Positions 8,329 to 17,027 of a stretch of DNA of 64,000 bases are shown in pieces. Made by a program: the position numbers and the translations under genes. Positions within the stretch are counted from its first letter, which is position 1. Each line of letters opens with the position of its first letter. The notes beneath the pieces were generated by a model, which saw nothing but the letters and a program-made list of their open reading frames with translations, did no database searches and had not been told where the DNA came from. The DNA is from RPRC01 sp034933285 (lineage in GTDB: Bacteria > Desulfobacterota > Desulfuromonadia > Geobacterales > Geobacteraceae): the NCBI GenBank assembly GCA_034933285.1, contig JAYFNT010000001.1, positions 53,101 through 117,100 on the forward strand, read 5' to 3'.

Positions 8329-9867
8329 TCAGAGGCTTTCCATAAGCCTGTGCGTCTTCACCTCAAGCCGGTTAAGCGCATTGATGTAGGCTTTTGCCGA
8401 CGCTTCAATGATATCGGTTGAAGAACCCCGTCCGATCACGGTGCGGCCGCCTTCCGAAAGCCGCACCGTAACTTCGCCCTGGGCGTCGGTGCCGCCGGTG
8501 ATGGCTTCGACCATGTACTGCAGCAGCTTGGCCTTGTTTTTCGTCAGCTTCCTGATCGCCTTGAGGGTGGCGTCGACCGGGCCGTCGCCCAGTTCCGCGG
8601 TCCTGACCGGCTCGCCGTCGATCTCCATCTGGACGGTAGCCGTGGCAACCGCAAAGGAGCCGCAGGTGACGGTTATATGGCTGAGCTTGTATTTGTCAGG
8701 TATACGCATCACTTCATCGGCAACAATGGCGTCCAGATCTTCATCGAAGATTTCCTTTTTCAGGTCAGCCAGAGCTTTGAAACGATGAAAGGCCTTGTTG
8801 AGCATCTCTTCATCCAGTTCATAGCCCAACTCTTCCAGCCTCATCTTGAAAGCATGGCGTCCCGAATGCTTGCCAAGCACCAGCACGTTCTCCTTGAGCC
8901 CGACGGATTCCGGCGTCATGATCTCGTAGGTCGACTTCTCCATCATGACTCCGTGCTGGTGGATGCCCGCCTCGTGGGCAAAGGCGTTGGCGCCCACAAT
9001 GGCCTTGTTCGGCTGCACCATGATGCCGGTGACGGTGGAAAGGAGGCGACTGGCCGGTGTGAGCTGCTCGCTGACGACATTGGAGCAGTAGGGAAGGATA
9101 TCACTACGGGTCTTGAGGATCATCACCAGCTCTTCCAGCGAACAGTTGCCGGCACGTTCGCCGATACCGTTGATGGTGCATTCCACCTGCCCTGCGCCGG
9201 CCTGGATGGCTGCAATGGAATTTGCCACGGCCAGGCCGAGATCGTTGTGACAGTGAACTGAAATAACAGCGTTCTCTATATTCGCGACATTGTCTTTCAG
9301 ATATTTGATGATGTTGTAATACTCGAAAGGAATGGTATAACCGACCGTGTCAGGTATGTTGACTACACTGGCCCCGGCATCTATGACAGCCGTAACCACC
9401 TCTGCAAGGAACGGAAGCCTGGTACGCGTTGCATCCTCACAGGAAAACTCCACGTTCGCCGTATACGAACGGGCCCGCTTCACAGCTTTCACGGCCATTT
9501 CAAGCACCTTGGCCGGTTCCATCTGCAGCTTGTATTTCATGTGTATGTCGGACGTGGCGATGAAAGTGTGGATGCGCCCCTTTTCCCCGGCATGCTGGAG
9601 GGCTTCCCATGCACGGTCGATATCCTTGAGATTGGCCCGGCAGAGACCGGCGATCTCCGGTCCCTTGATGGTCTGCGCCACCTTCTTCACCGCTTCGAAA
9701 TCGCCTTCCGAAGCGATCGGGAAACCGGCTTCGATTACATCGATGCTCAGCTTCTGCAACTGCTTGGCAATCCTGAGCTTTTCCTCGATGTTCATGCTCG
9801 CGCCCGGCGATTGCTCGCCGTCCCTGAGGGTCGTGTCGAAAATCTTGATCGTCTGTGCTTGTGACAT
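8329..9867 (-). CDS. leuA: 2-isopropylmalate synthase
   Basis: First committed enzyme of leucine synthesis: acetyl-CoA plus 2-ketoisovalerate gives 2-isopropylmalate. At 512 residues it is full length. The N-terminal TIM barrel carries FDTTLRDGEQSPG and the metal-binding HCHNDLG, followed by GIGERAGNC. The C-terminal LeuA regulatory domain (about residues 370-510) mediates leucine feedback. The start ATG at 9867 follows GGAGGTTTCCC. Transcription begins at a strong promoter inside the end of pssA and passes through a T-box leader, so expression should rise when uncharged tRNA-Leu accumulates. Ends at a strong hairpin. Confidence 0.97.
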   Translation of the reverse strand: MSQAQTIKIFDTTLRDGEQSPGASMNIEEKLRIAKQLQKLSIDVIEAGFPIASEGDFEAVKKVAQTIKGPEIAGLCRANLKDIDRAWEALQHAGEKGRIHTFIATSDIHMKYKLQMEPAKVLEMAVKAVKRARSYTANVEFSCEDATRTRLPFLAEVVTAVIDAGASVVNIPDTVGYTIPFEYYNIIKYLKDNVANIENAVISVHCHNDLGLAVANSIAAIQAGAGQVECTINGIGERAGNCSLEELVMILKTRSDILPYCSNVVSEQLTPASRLLSTVTGIMVQPNKAIVGANAFAHEAGIHQHGVMMEKSTYEIMTPESVGLKENVLVLGKHSGRHAFKMRLEELGYELDEEMLNKAFHRFKALADLKKEIFDEDLDAIVADEVMRIPDKYKLSHITVTCGSFAVATATVQMEIDGEPVRTAELGDGPVDATLKAIRKLTKNKAKLLQYMVEAITGGTDAQGEVTVRLSEGGRTVIGRGSSTDIIEASAKAYINALNRLEVKTHRLMESL

Positions 9868-9921
9868 GGGAAACCTCCGTAAAATTGATACCTTAATAGT
9901 GCCTATCCGGAAACTAAAAAA

Positions 9922-10158
9922 GCCTTCGCCCCAATAAGGGGCGAAGGCAATCTTCGCGTTACCACCCTTTTCATCCGCCGCGGCGGACCTCGTTTAACCC
10001 TTTACGCGGGTGACGGCTCCGGTTAGATGCGTGCGCATTTTCGCCGCAGCGGCTCCAAGGCGAGTTCGCCGCACCTTCCCACCGGTTCGCACCAGCCACC
10101 GGCTCTCTGGAGAGAAGGCTCTCGGGTACTACTCCTCTTCACGGCCTTTCAAAGTTGT
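9922..10158 (-). promoter_or_regulatory. T-box leader of leuA (leucine, CUC specifier)
   Basis: On the minus strand the leader carries the stem I element GAAGAGGAGTAGTA. It continues with a specifier region GAACTCGCCTTGGAGC in which CTC (10062-10064) is a leucine codon, and the T-box AAAAGGGTGGTAACGCG (9955-9971). A terminator stem GCCTTCGCCCC / GGGGCGAAGGC (9922-9948) followed by a T-run comes last. Binding of uncharged tRNA-Leu to the specifier and T-box bulge should favour the antiterminator and allow leuA expression. T-box control of leuA is known in some delta-proteobacteria; the codon assignment is my reading. Confidence 0.88.
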
Positions 10159-10165
10159 TAAACAA

Positions 10166-10194
10166 ATACTAGTAAAACCGGGTTCCGCTGTCAA
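10166..10194 (-). promoter_or_regulatory. Sigma-70 promoter of leuA
   Basis: TTGACA (10189-10194) and TAGTAT (10166-10171) are spaced by exactly 17 nt on the minus strand, just upstream of the T-box leader. The -35 hexamer overlaps the pssA stop codon (10191-10193), so leuA has its own start of transcription while remaining downstream of the phospholipid genes. Confidence 0.85.
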
Positions 10195-10979
10195 GTCTCT
10201 TTGTCGGCCTTTTCCATCTGGGCCTTGTGCAGGGCCTTTTCAAGGCGGCGCCGTCGCGGATAGGTCATGATATAGCCGGCAGGTCCGGAAAAGATGTAGC
10301 AGATGAAAATTATGAAAAGCATGAGCACCGGACGGGCGGCGATAACGATCAGCAGCAGCACTGCCAGCACGAGGAAGGCAAATGGCTGGCGCCTGATAAG
10401 ACCGGGGTCCTTGAAGGAATAATAGCGGAAATTGGAAACCATCAGGAATGCCAGGAGATATATCAGCAGCAGGATGGCCAGTTTCTTGTAAGAGCCGGGC
10501 CAGCCGTAATGGTGGAAGAGCAGGACCATGGCGGACACCATGCTGGCCGCTGCCGGTATGGGAAGTCCCACGAACCTCTTGCTCTCCACCGTGTTCACCT
10601 GGACATTGAAGCGGGCCAGGCGCAGCGCGCCGCAGGCGACGAACAGGAACGCCGCGAGCCATCCCAGCCTGCCGAAGGGCTTGAGCGCCCAGCAGTACAT
10701 GAGAAGACCAGGCGCAACGCCGAAGGCCACCAGGTCGGCAAGCGAGTCGTATTCCACTCCGAATTTGCTGGTGGTCCCCGTGAGCCGGGCGACTTTTCCG
10801 TCCAGCCCGTCGAAGATGGATGAGACCAGAATCCAGAGCGCCGCCACGTCGAAATTGCCGTTTGTAGTGGCCACTATGCCGTAGAACCCGGCAAACAGGC
10901 TGCCGGTGGTGAAAAGGTTGGGCAGGATGTAGATGCCTTTCCTCATGCCGTCGTTTGTATCGATTTTGTTGCCGTTCAT
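10191..10979 (-). CDS. pssA: CDP-diacylglycerol-serine O-phosphatidyltransferase
   Basis: Inner-membrane enzyme that makes phosphatidylserine from CDP-diacylglycerol and L-serine, the precursor of phosphatidylethanolamine. The CDP-alcohol phosphatidyltransferase motif is intact: DGLDGKVAR, eight residues, then G, EYDSLAD. The protein has about eight hydrophobic segments and a basic cytoplasmic tail (YPRRRRLEKAL). At 262 residues it matches the PssA type II family. Its ATG overlaps the psd stop by 4 nt (ATGA), showing translational coupling with the next enzyme of the pathway. Confidence 0.95.
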   Translation of the reverse strand: MNGNKIDTNDGMRKGIYILPNLFTTGSLFAGFYGIVATTNGNFDVAALWILVSSIFDGLDGKVARLTGTTSKFGVEYDSLADLVAFGVAPGLLMYCWALKPFGRLGWLAAFLFVACGALRLARFNVQVNTVESKRFVGLPIPAAASMVSAMVLLFHHYGWPGSYKKLAILLLIYLLAFLMVSNFRYYSFKDPGLIRRQPFAFLVLAVLLLIVIAARPVLMLFIIFICYIFSGPAGYIMTYPRRRRLEKALHKAQMEKADKET

Positions 10980-11626
10980 GGAAGGTATCCCAGAATCGTT
11001 TCGCCGGCGACAGTCCGTTCACCCCGGACAACACGCGGCGCCACTCCCTTGGGCAGATAGATGTCGACCCTCGAACCGAACCGTATGAGACCGTACCGCT
11101 GGCCGCGGCTCAGCATGTCTCCCTTCACGGGATAGGTAACTATCCGCCGTGCTATCAGTCCCGCTATCTGGGTGAAGACTATTTTCCGGCCATTGGTTGT
11201 TTCAAGGATGATGCCGCTCTGCTCATTTTCAAAGGTGGCTTTTTCGTCTCTCGCATCCAGGAATTTGCCCCTGATGTAGAAAGTGTCCAGGACCCGGCCT
11301 GAACAGGGAACGCGGTTGATGTGAACATTGAAAACCGACATGAAGATGCTGATCTTGAGCATTTCGGTTCCCAGGTGGGGTTCCACGGCGTCTCCCAGGT
11401 ACGTTACAACGCCGTCAGCGGGAGCGACAACCGCATTTTCCCCTTCTGGAGGGACCCGGCGGGGATTTCTGAAGAAACTGGCTATGAAAAGCGTGACTGC
11501 GGCAAGGACCAGCGCGGGAACCGGCGTGATCTGTTTCTGAAAGAGCGCGGCAAGAAGCGCTAAGGCCCCGGCCAGGGCTACGAAGGGCAGTCCCTCTACG
11601 GCTATCGGCGTCTGTTGATTGCGCAT
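10976..11626 (-). CDS. psd: Phosphatidylserine decarboxylase, short type
   Basis: Converts phosphatidylserine to phosphatidylethanolamine. This is the short (216-residue) PSD-A form with two N-terminal membrane segments. The proenzyme self-cleaves to produce a pyruvoyl group; the site is the Gly-Ser in RFGSRVDIYLP near residue 186, a variant of the LGST motif of the long form. Other family motifs include VAPADGVV and FMSVFNVHINRVP. The start ATG 11626 lies 9 nt after GGAGG. It overlaps pssA and probably forms an operon with it and with ilvC upstream. Confidence 0.93.
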   Translation of the reverse strand: MRNQQTPIAVEGLPFVALAGALALLAALFQKQITPVPALVLAAVTLFIASFFRNPRRVPPEGENAVVAPADGVVTYLGDAVEPHLGTEMLKISIFMSVFNVHINRVPCSGRVLDTFYIRGKFLDARDEKATFENEQSGIILETTNGRKIVFTQIAGLIARRIVTYPVKGDMLSRGQRYGLIRFGSRVDIYLPKGVAPRVVRGERTVAGETILGYLP

Positions 11627-11734
11627 CCGGCGCTACCTCCACGAAAACGGGCTTGTTTGAGAAAGGCCGGGCAGCGGGGGACGAACCATTCATTCCCCCT
11701 GACCCGGCCTCTCCCATCAGGATCCGAAAAATCC

Positions 11735-12751
11735 TCAGTTCTTCGTCTTGTCCACGATCTTGGATGCGCCGATCCAGGACATCATGGAACGGAGACGCGC
11801 GCCCACCTCTTCGATGGGGTGTTCGGCGGCATGCCGCCTGAGAGCGCTGAATACCGGCTTGTTGATCTTGTTTTCCAGCATCCATTCCTTGGCGAATTCG
11901 CCGGTCTGGATTTCCGCCAGGATCTGACGCATCTCATCCTTGGTGTCTTCGGTGATGACGCGCGGACCACGGGTCAGGTCGCCGTATTCCGCGGTATTGG
12001 AAATGGAATATCTCATGTTGGCGATGCCGCCTTCGTAGATCAGGTCCACGATGAGCTTGAGCTCGTGAAGACACTCGAAATAGGCCATTTCGGGCGCATA
12101 CCCGGCTTCCACCAGGGTTTCGAATCCTGCCTGGATCAGGGCGCTGACGCCGCCGCAAAGCACAGCCTGCTCGCCGAACAGGTCGGTCTCGGTCTCTTCG
12201 CGGAAGGAGGTCTCGATGATGCCGGCCCGGCCGCCGCCGTTGGCTGACGCATAGGCAAGGGCCACGTCGCGTGAATTGCCTGCCGGATCATGATGAACAG
12301 CGATCAGACTGGGAACCCCTCCCCCCTTGAGGTACTCGTGGCGCACCAGGTGCCCCGGGCCCTTGGGTGCGATCATGATCACGTTGATATCGTGACGGGG
12401 AACGATCTGGCCGAAATGGATGTTGAAGCCGTGGCTGAAAGCCAGGTAAGCGCCTTTTTTCACAAAGGGGCCGATCTCCTCACGGTAGACATCGCCCTGG
12501 ATTTCATCGGGGAGCAGAACCATCACCACGTCGGCGATCTTTACCGCTTCCGAGGTGGGAAGCACTTTGAGGCCGGCGTTTTCCGCCTTTTTCACCGAAG
12601 TCGAATCGGGGCGCAGGCCCACCACCACGTCAATGCCGGAATCCTTCAGGTTATTAGCATGGGCGTGCCCCTGCGAGCCGTATCCGATCACCGCCACTTT
12701 CTTGCCCTTGAGCACGCCGAGATTACAGTCTTTGTCATAATAAATACGCAT
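11735..12751 (-). CDS. ilvC: Ketol-acid reductoisomerase
   Basis: Second enzyme of valine and isoleucine synthesis: isomerises and reduces acetolactate or acetohydroxybutyrate using NADPH and Mg2+. It is a class I enzyme of 338 residues. The Rossmann motif GYGSQGHAHANNL lies near the N-terminus. The C-terminal knotted domain contains the metal-binding acidic residues in FGEQAVLCGG and ECLHELKLIVD. It sits immediately downstream of ilvB-ilvN on the same strand and upstream of psd, in the order usual for Geobacter-type genomes. A GGAGG lies just upstream of the ATG at 12751. Confidence 0.97.
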   Translation of the reverse strand: MRIYYDKDCNLGVLKGKKVAVIGYGSQGHAHANNLKDSGIDVVVGLRPDSTSVKKAENAGLKVLPTSEAVKIADVVMVLLPDEIQGDVYREEIGPFVKKGAYLAFSHGFNIHFGQIVPRHDINVIMIAPKGPGHLVRHEYLKGGGVPSLIAVHHDPAGNSRDVALAYASANGGGRAGIIETSFREETETDLFGEQAVLCGGVSALIQAGFETLVEAGYAPEMAYFECLHELKLIVDLIYEGGIANMRYSISNTAEYGDLTRGPRVITEDTKDEMRQILAEIQTGEFAKEWMLENKINKPVFSALRRHAAEHPIEEVGARLRSMMSWIGASKIVDKTKN

Positions 12752-12823
12752 TGTTTCCTCCTAAATTATAGTCCAACTAATTTTGCTACAGCTGGGTTTT
12801 AGTTTCAGGCCACTGCTCTTTTT

Positions 12824-12844
12824 CACTGTTCACTGGTCACTGGC
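12824..12844 (+). repeat. Heptanucleotide mini-array (CACTGNN, 3 units)
   Basis: Three consecutive 7-mers, CACTGTT, CACTGGT and CACTGGC, with a related CACTGCT at 12811. The array lies in the ilvN-ilvC gap, just downstream of the ilvN stop. Other 7-nt arrays with different unit sequence lie at 15207, 19981, 20065 and 46501. Confidence 0.6.
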
Positions 12845-12853
12845 TTCTGCCTT

Positions 12854-13345
12854 TCACCCTTTCCATCCCTTTGCGCCCCTGCCGATGGCAACGGGGCCGG
12901 TCCTGACCAGTTCCTTGAGGCCGAGAGGCCGCAGAAGATCCAGGATGGCGTCGATCTTTGAAGGCGCCCCCGTGACCTCGACAGTGAAGCTCTTCGGCGT
13001 GGTATCGATAACCTTGGCCCTGAATATGTCGACGATGCGAAGCACTTCCGCCCGGGCCGCGTCCTCTGCCGTAACCTTGATGAGGGCCATTTCCCTCTCT
13101 ATCGCGGTCTCATCGGTAAAATCAATGACCTTGATTATGTCGATGAGCTTGTTCAGATGTTTCGTAATCTGCTCAAGAATCTGCTCATCACCGCGGGTGA
13201 CGATTGTCATTCGCGACATGGCCTCGTCATTCGTGGGAGCGACCGACAGCGAGTCGATATTGAATCCCCTTCCGGAAAAAAGCCCGGCTACCCGCGAAAG
13301 AACCCCGAATTCATTTTCCACAAGGACTGCGATGGTGTGTCGCAT
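12854..13345 (-). CDS. ilvN: Acetolactate synthase small (regulatory) subunit
   Basis: Regulatory subunit of acetohydroxyacid synthase, conferring valine feedback on the IlvB catalytic subunit. The 163-residue protein begins with an ACT domain (HTIAVLVENEFGVLSRVAGLFSGRG, NIDSLSV) that binds the effector. A C-terminal dimerisation domain follows (RAEVLRIVDIFRAKVID). It is encoded 63 nt downstream of ilvB and upstream of ilvC on the same strand, so the three are co-expressed. Length and motifs are typical of the IlvN/IlvH family. Confidence 0.96.
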   Translation of the reverse strand: MRHTIAVLVENEFGVLSRVAGLFSGRGFNIDSLSVAPTNDEAMSRMTIVTRGDEQILEQITKHLNKLIDIIKVIDFTDETAIEREMALIKVTAEDAARAEVLRIVDIFRAKVIDTTPKSFTVEVTGAPSKIDAILDLLRPLGLKELVRTGPVAIGRGAKGWKG

Positions 13346-13408
13346 GGAAAAACCTCCTCTTGATGCCGTTTGGCATGCTCCGGCCCTGCTGCCGGAGGCT
13401 CGACCCCG

Positions 13409-15109
13409 TCAGGAAGCAAGCACCATTTCGTTGAGGGAGGCGCCGGCCGGCACCATGGGCAGCACTTTTTCCTCCCTGGCGATTTTGAATTCCATTATGA
13501 CCGGACCCGGAGCGGCAAAACCCTTGCGGATCGTATCTTCCACCTCGGACGGTTTGGTAGCCACGAAACCCGTGGCTCCGAAAGCCTCGGCCAGTTTGAC
13601 GAAATCGATGGGCAGATCCAGAACCGTTTGGGAATAGCGCTTGTTGAAGAACAGTTCCTGCCACTGCCGCACCATGCCGAGGTAATTGTTGTTCATGATG
13701 CAGATTTTCACCGGCAGCTTGTTCTGGACCAGTGTGGCGATTTCCTGGAGATTCATCTGGAATCCGCCGTCGCCGCACACGGCGATCACCTGCCGGTCCG
13801 GGAATGCCGCCTGGGCGCCCATCGCAGCCGGCAGACCGTATCCCATAGTGCCCAGCCCTCCGGAACTGAGAAGCGTCCGCGGCCGGGTAAAGGAAAAATA
13901 CTGGGCCGTCCACATCTGGTGCTGTCCCACGTCGGTCGCGATGATGGCATCGGGCCGTGAAAGCTCGCGCAGCTTGCAGATGACCGACTGGGGCTTGATC
14001 ACCTTGGTTGATTCGGCAAAAGCCATGGGGTGCTTGGCTTTCCAGCCGTCGATTTCAGCCAGCCAGGGTTTTACGGCGTTCCTGAAAGCCTCGACTGCGT
14101 CGCCACGGTCTTCGACAAACTTCAGGAGATGAGCCAAAACATCATTGACCATCCCCACGATCGGCAGGTCCACGCGGACATTCTTCTTTATGGACGTCGG
14201 ATCCACATCGATATGGATAATCTTGGCGTGGGGGGCGAAAGCCGCTATCTTGCCCGTCACCCGGTCATCGAAACGGGCGCCCACGGCCATGAGAAGATCA
14301 CAGTTCGTCACCGCCATGTTGGCATAGTAAGTGCCGTGCATGCCGAGAAGCCCGAGGGAAAGGGGGCTGTCTTCCGGAAAGGCTCCAAGCGCCATAAGGG
14401 TGGTGGTCACGGGCGCATGCAGTGTTTCGGCCAACTCTCGCAACTCTGTCGACGCATTGCCGAGAATCGTGCCGCCGCCCGCGTAAATGACCGGCTTCTT
14501 CGCTGCAAGCAGCATGGCAGCTGCCTTCTCTATCTGCTTCGGGTGCCCCTCGATAGTCGGCTTGTAGCCGCGCAGATCCACTTCTTCCGGATAGCGGAAC
14601 TCGGTTACCGCTACCTGGACGTCTTTCGGCAGGTCGATGAGCACCGGCCCCGGCCTTCCGGTCCGGGCAATGTAGAAGGCCTTCTTCACTATACCGGCAA
14701 GTTCCTTGACGTTTTTCACCAGGAAATTGTGTTTGGTGCACGGTCTGGTTATTCCGATGATGTCAACTTCCTGGAAGGCATCGTTACCTATCAGGGCGGT
14801 CGGAACCTGTCCGGTAATCACCACGAGAGGAATGGAATCCATGTAAGCCGTTGCAATGCCCGTTACCGTATTGGTGGCGCCCGGGCCCGAGGTAGCGATA
14901 GCCACCCCTACTTTGCCGCTGGCGCGCGCATAGCCGTCTGCAGCATGCACACCGGCCTGCTCGTGCCGGGGAAGTATGTGACGAATGTCCGGAAAGGAGT
15001 AAAGCTCGTCGTAGATATTGATGACAGTGCCGCCGGGATAGCCGAAGACAGTATCAACGCCCTCCTGTTTAAGACACTCCAGCAAAATTCTCGCGCCTGC
15101 GAGCTTCAT
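13409..15109 (-). CDS. ilvB: Acetolactate synthase large (catalytic) subunit
   Basis: Thiamine-diphosphate enzyme condensing two pyruvates, or pyruvate with 2-ketobutyrate, at the start of valine, leucine and isoleucine synthesis. The N-terminal domain holds the catalytic glutamate region (FGYPGGTVINIYDEL, RHEQAGVHAADGYAR). A central FAD-binding domain follows. The C-terminal domain has the ThDP motif GDGGFQMNLQEIATL through NNNYLGMVRQWQ. ATG 15109 is chosen because AAGGAGG precedes it by 8 nt; the upstream in-frame extension to 15151 is unlikely. 566 residues is the normal size. Confidence 0.96.
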   Translation of the reverse strand: MKLAGARILLECLKQEGVDTVFGYPGGTVINIYDELYSFPDIRHILPRHEQAGVHAADGYARASGKVGVAIATSGPGATNTVTGIATAYMDSIPLVVITGQVPTALIGNDAFQEVDIIGITRPCTKHNFLVKNVKELAGIVKKAFYIARTGRPGPVLIDLPKDVQVAVTEFRYPEEVDLRGYKPTIEGHPKQIEKAAAMLLAAKKPVIYAGGGTILGNASTELRELAETLHAPVTTTLMALGAFPEDSPLSLGLLGMHGTYYANMAVTNCDLLMAVGARFDDRVTGKIAAFAPHAKIIHIDVDPTSIKKNVRVDLPIVGMVNDVLAHLLKFVEDRGDAVEAFRNAVKPWLAEIDGWKAKHPMAFAESTKVIKPQSVICKLRELSRPDAIIATDVGQHQMWTAQYFSFTRPRTLLSSGGLGTMGYGLPAAMGAQAAFPDRQVIAVCGDGGFQMNLQEIATLVQNKLPVKICIMNNNYLGMVRQWQELFFNKRYSQTVLDLPIDFVKLAEAFGATGFVATKPSEVEDTIRKGFAAPGPVIMEFKIAREEKVLPMVPAGASLNEMVLAS

Positions 15110-15206
15110 ATGATGAACCTCCTTCCAGCCGGTTTCGGAATTAGGAAGCAAAGCAAAGGTTATGAAATACAGGACATGGGTCAGGAGTTATGGGATCTTA
15201 CCTACC

Positions 15207-15234
15207 GCCCATTGCCCATTGCCTATCGCCTATT
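15207..15234 (+). repeat. Heptanucleotide array (GCCYATY, 4 units)
   Basis: Units GCCCATT, GCCCATT, GCCTATC and GCCTATT in a row. The last unit overlaps the ilvD stop codon (15230-15232). The consensus is the same as in the much longer array at 20065-20155. Confidence 0.7.
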
Positions 15235-16894
15235 TTCCTCCCACGGTAATGGCCCCGGTATTTGCCGAGGTCACCACTGTAGCATATCTCGACAGCCAGC
15301 CACGCTTGATCTTGGGCTCCGGGCGGACCCATCCGGCCCGGCGCTTCTCCATGGTTTCGTCATCCACCAGCAGCTCCAGCCTGCGGTTGGGGATATCCAG
15401 GGAAATGGTGTCCCCTTCCCGGACAAAGGCTATCGGGCCACCTTCTGCCGCTTCCGGTGATATGTGGCCGATGCAGGGTCCGCGGGTTCCGCCTGAAAAG
15501 CGGCCGTCCGTTATCAACGCCACTGAATCGCCCAGGCCGAGTCCCATGAGGGCAGCCGTCGGGGCCAGCATCTCGCGCATGCCCGGTCCGCCCTTGGGGC
15601 CTTCGTAGCGGATCACCACCACGTCGCCGGAACTGATCCTGCTTTCCATGAGAGCAGCCATGGCCTCCTCCTCGGAATCAAAGCAGCGCGCAGTGCCTGT
15701 AAAGCGCATCATGACATCAGAAACCCCTGACTGCTTGACTATGGCGCCATTGGGAGCAAGGTTTCCGGTCAGGACCGCGATCCCGCCTTCTTTCTTCACC
15801 GGCTTGTCAAGGGGGTGGATAACCGTTTCGTCGACCTTTTCGATGCCGGATACGATCTCCAGTGTGGAAAGGCCGAAAACCGTCCTGCTGTCCTTCACCT
15901 TTCCGCCGAGCTGCTTCAGGACGCCGGCCACTCCTCCGGCCACGTCCAGGTCTTCCATGAAATGCCCGCCGGCCGGGTTCATGGACGCCAGCTGCGGGGT
16001 TTCCCGCGAAAGGATGTCGAAAAGTTCGAGCGGGAGATCAACTCCTGCTTCATGCGCGATGGCCAGCAGGTGAAGCACCGTATTGGAGGACCCGCCGAGG
16101 GCCAGGTCGACGCGGATTGCGTTCTCAAAGGCTTCCCGGGTCAGTATCTGCCTCGGCGTGACATTTTTCCTTACCAGGTCCACGATCTTTTCCCCGGAAG
16201 CGAAAGCTATGCGGCGCTTGAGCGCGGAAACCGCCAGGGCGGTGCCGCAGCGCGGCAGGCTCATTCCCAGGGTTTCAGTAAGGATCGCCATGGTATTCGC
16301 AGTGAAAAGGCCCTGGCACGATCCCATGCCCGGACAGGCGTTGTCCTCGCAGACCTGCAGTTCCTTGCCGTCGATAACGCCGGCCTTGTAGCGCGCCATT
16401 GCCTCGAAGGTGTCGGTCACAAAGGAATAGCGACGTCCTTCAAAACCGCGTCCCGCCATCATAGGTCCGGCGGTTACCACTATGGAGGGGATGTCGAGCC
16501 TTGCCGCCGCCATGAGCATGCCAGGAGTGATCTTGTCGCAGTTGGTCAGCAGCACGAGCCCGTCAAGCCGGTGCGCTTCCGCAATGGACTCCACCATGTC
16601 GGCAATCAGCTCACGGGTCGGCAGAGAATAATGCATCCCCCTGTGCCCCATGGCGATGCCATCACAAACGCCGGGAATTCCAAAGAAAAAGGAATAACCG
16701 CCACCGGAGTGGACGCCTTTCTCGATGAACCGTTCAAGGTCGCGCATACCTACATGGCCCGGGATAAGGTCGGTGAAACTGGTGGCAACGCCGATAAAGG
16801 GCTTTTCCATTTCACTTTGGGGCACACCCGCGCCCTTGAGCAGGGCTCTGTGGGGGGTGCGTTCAAGTCCTCGGGTTATGGTTTCGCTACGCAT
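15230..16894 (-). CDS. ilvD: Dihydroxyacid dehydratase
   Basis: Iron-sulfur enzyme that dehydrates dihydroxyisovalerate and dihydroxymethylvalerate to the keto-acid precursors of valine and isoleucine. At 554 residues it is full length. Cluster-binding cysteines are visible in LTNCDKITPGM and in EDNACPGMGSCQGLFTANTM, and the catalytic region contains DGRFSGGTRG. It is the most upstream of the branched-chain genes here, with ilvB about 120 nt beyond its stop. A heptanucleotide array lies in that gap. Confidence 0.97.
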   Translation of the reverse strand: MRSETITRGLERTPHRALLKGAGVPQSEMEKPFIGVATSFTDLIPGHVGMRDLERFIEKGVHSGGGYSFFFGIPGVCDGIAMGHRGMHYSLPTRELIADMVESIAEAHRLDGLVLLTNCDKITPGMLMAAARLDIPSIVVTAGPMMAGRGFEGRRYSFVTDTFEAMARYKAGVIDGKELQVCEDNACPGMGSCQGLFTANTMAILTETLGMSLPRCGTALAVSALKRRIAFASGEKIVDLVRKNVTPRQILTREAFENAIRVDLALGGSSNTVLHLLAIAHEAGVDLPLELFDILSRETPQLASMNPAGGHFMEDLDVAGGVAGVLKQLGGKVKDSRTVFGLSTLEIVSGIEKVDETVIHPLDKPVKKEGGIAVLTGNLAPNGAIVKQSGVSDVMMRFTGTARCFDSEEEAMAALMESRISSGDVVVIRYEGPKGGPGMREMLAPTAALMGLGLGDSVALITDGRFSGGTRGPCIGHISPEAAEGGPIAFVREGDTISLDIPNRRLELLVDDETMEKRRAGWVRPEPKIKRGWLSRYATVVTSANTGAITVGGK

Positions 16895-17027
16895 GTTTGC
16901 ATCCTCTCATCAGGGCGGGAAAGACCGTGGCCCCGGTATGGGCCAAGGCCCCGCGTTACGAAAATAATGGTATAAGGGTCCACCTTAATACAATCGGCTA
17001 TGTCTGTCAATATGGAGCAACATCTGC

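Noticed and set aside
14030..15460. 476-codon plus-strand frame
   Set aside because: Antisense to ilvB and the end of ilvD; composition is typical of a shadow frame in high-GC coding DNA.
15815..16975. 386-codon plus-strand frame
   Set aside because: Antisense to ilvD, no domain pattern, no ribosome site.
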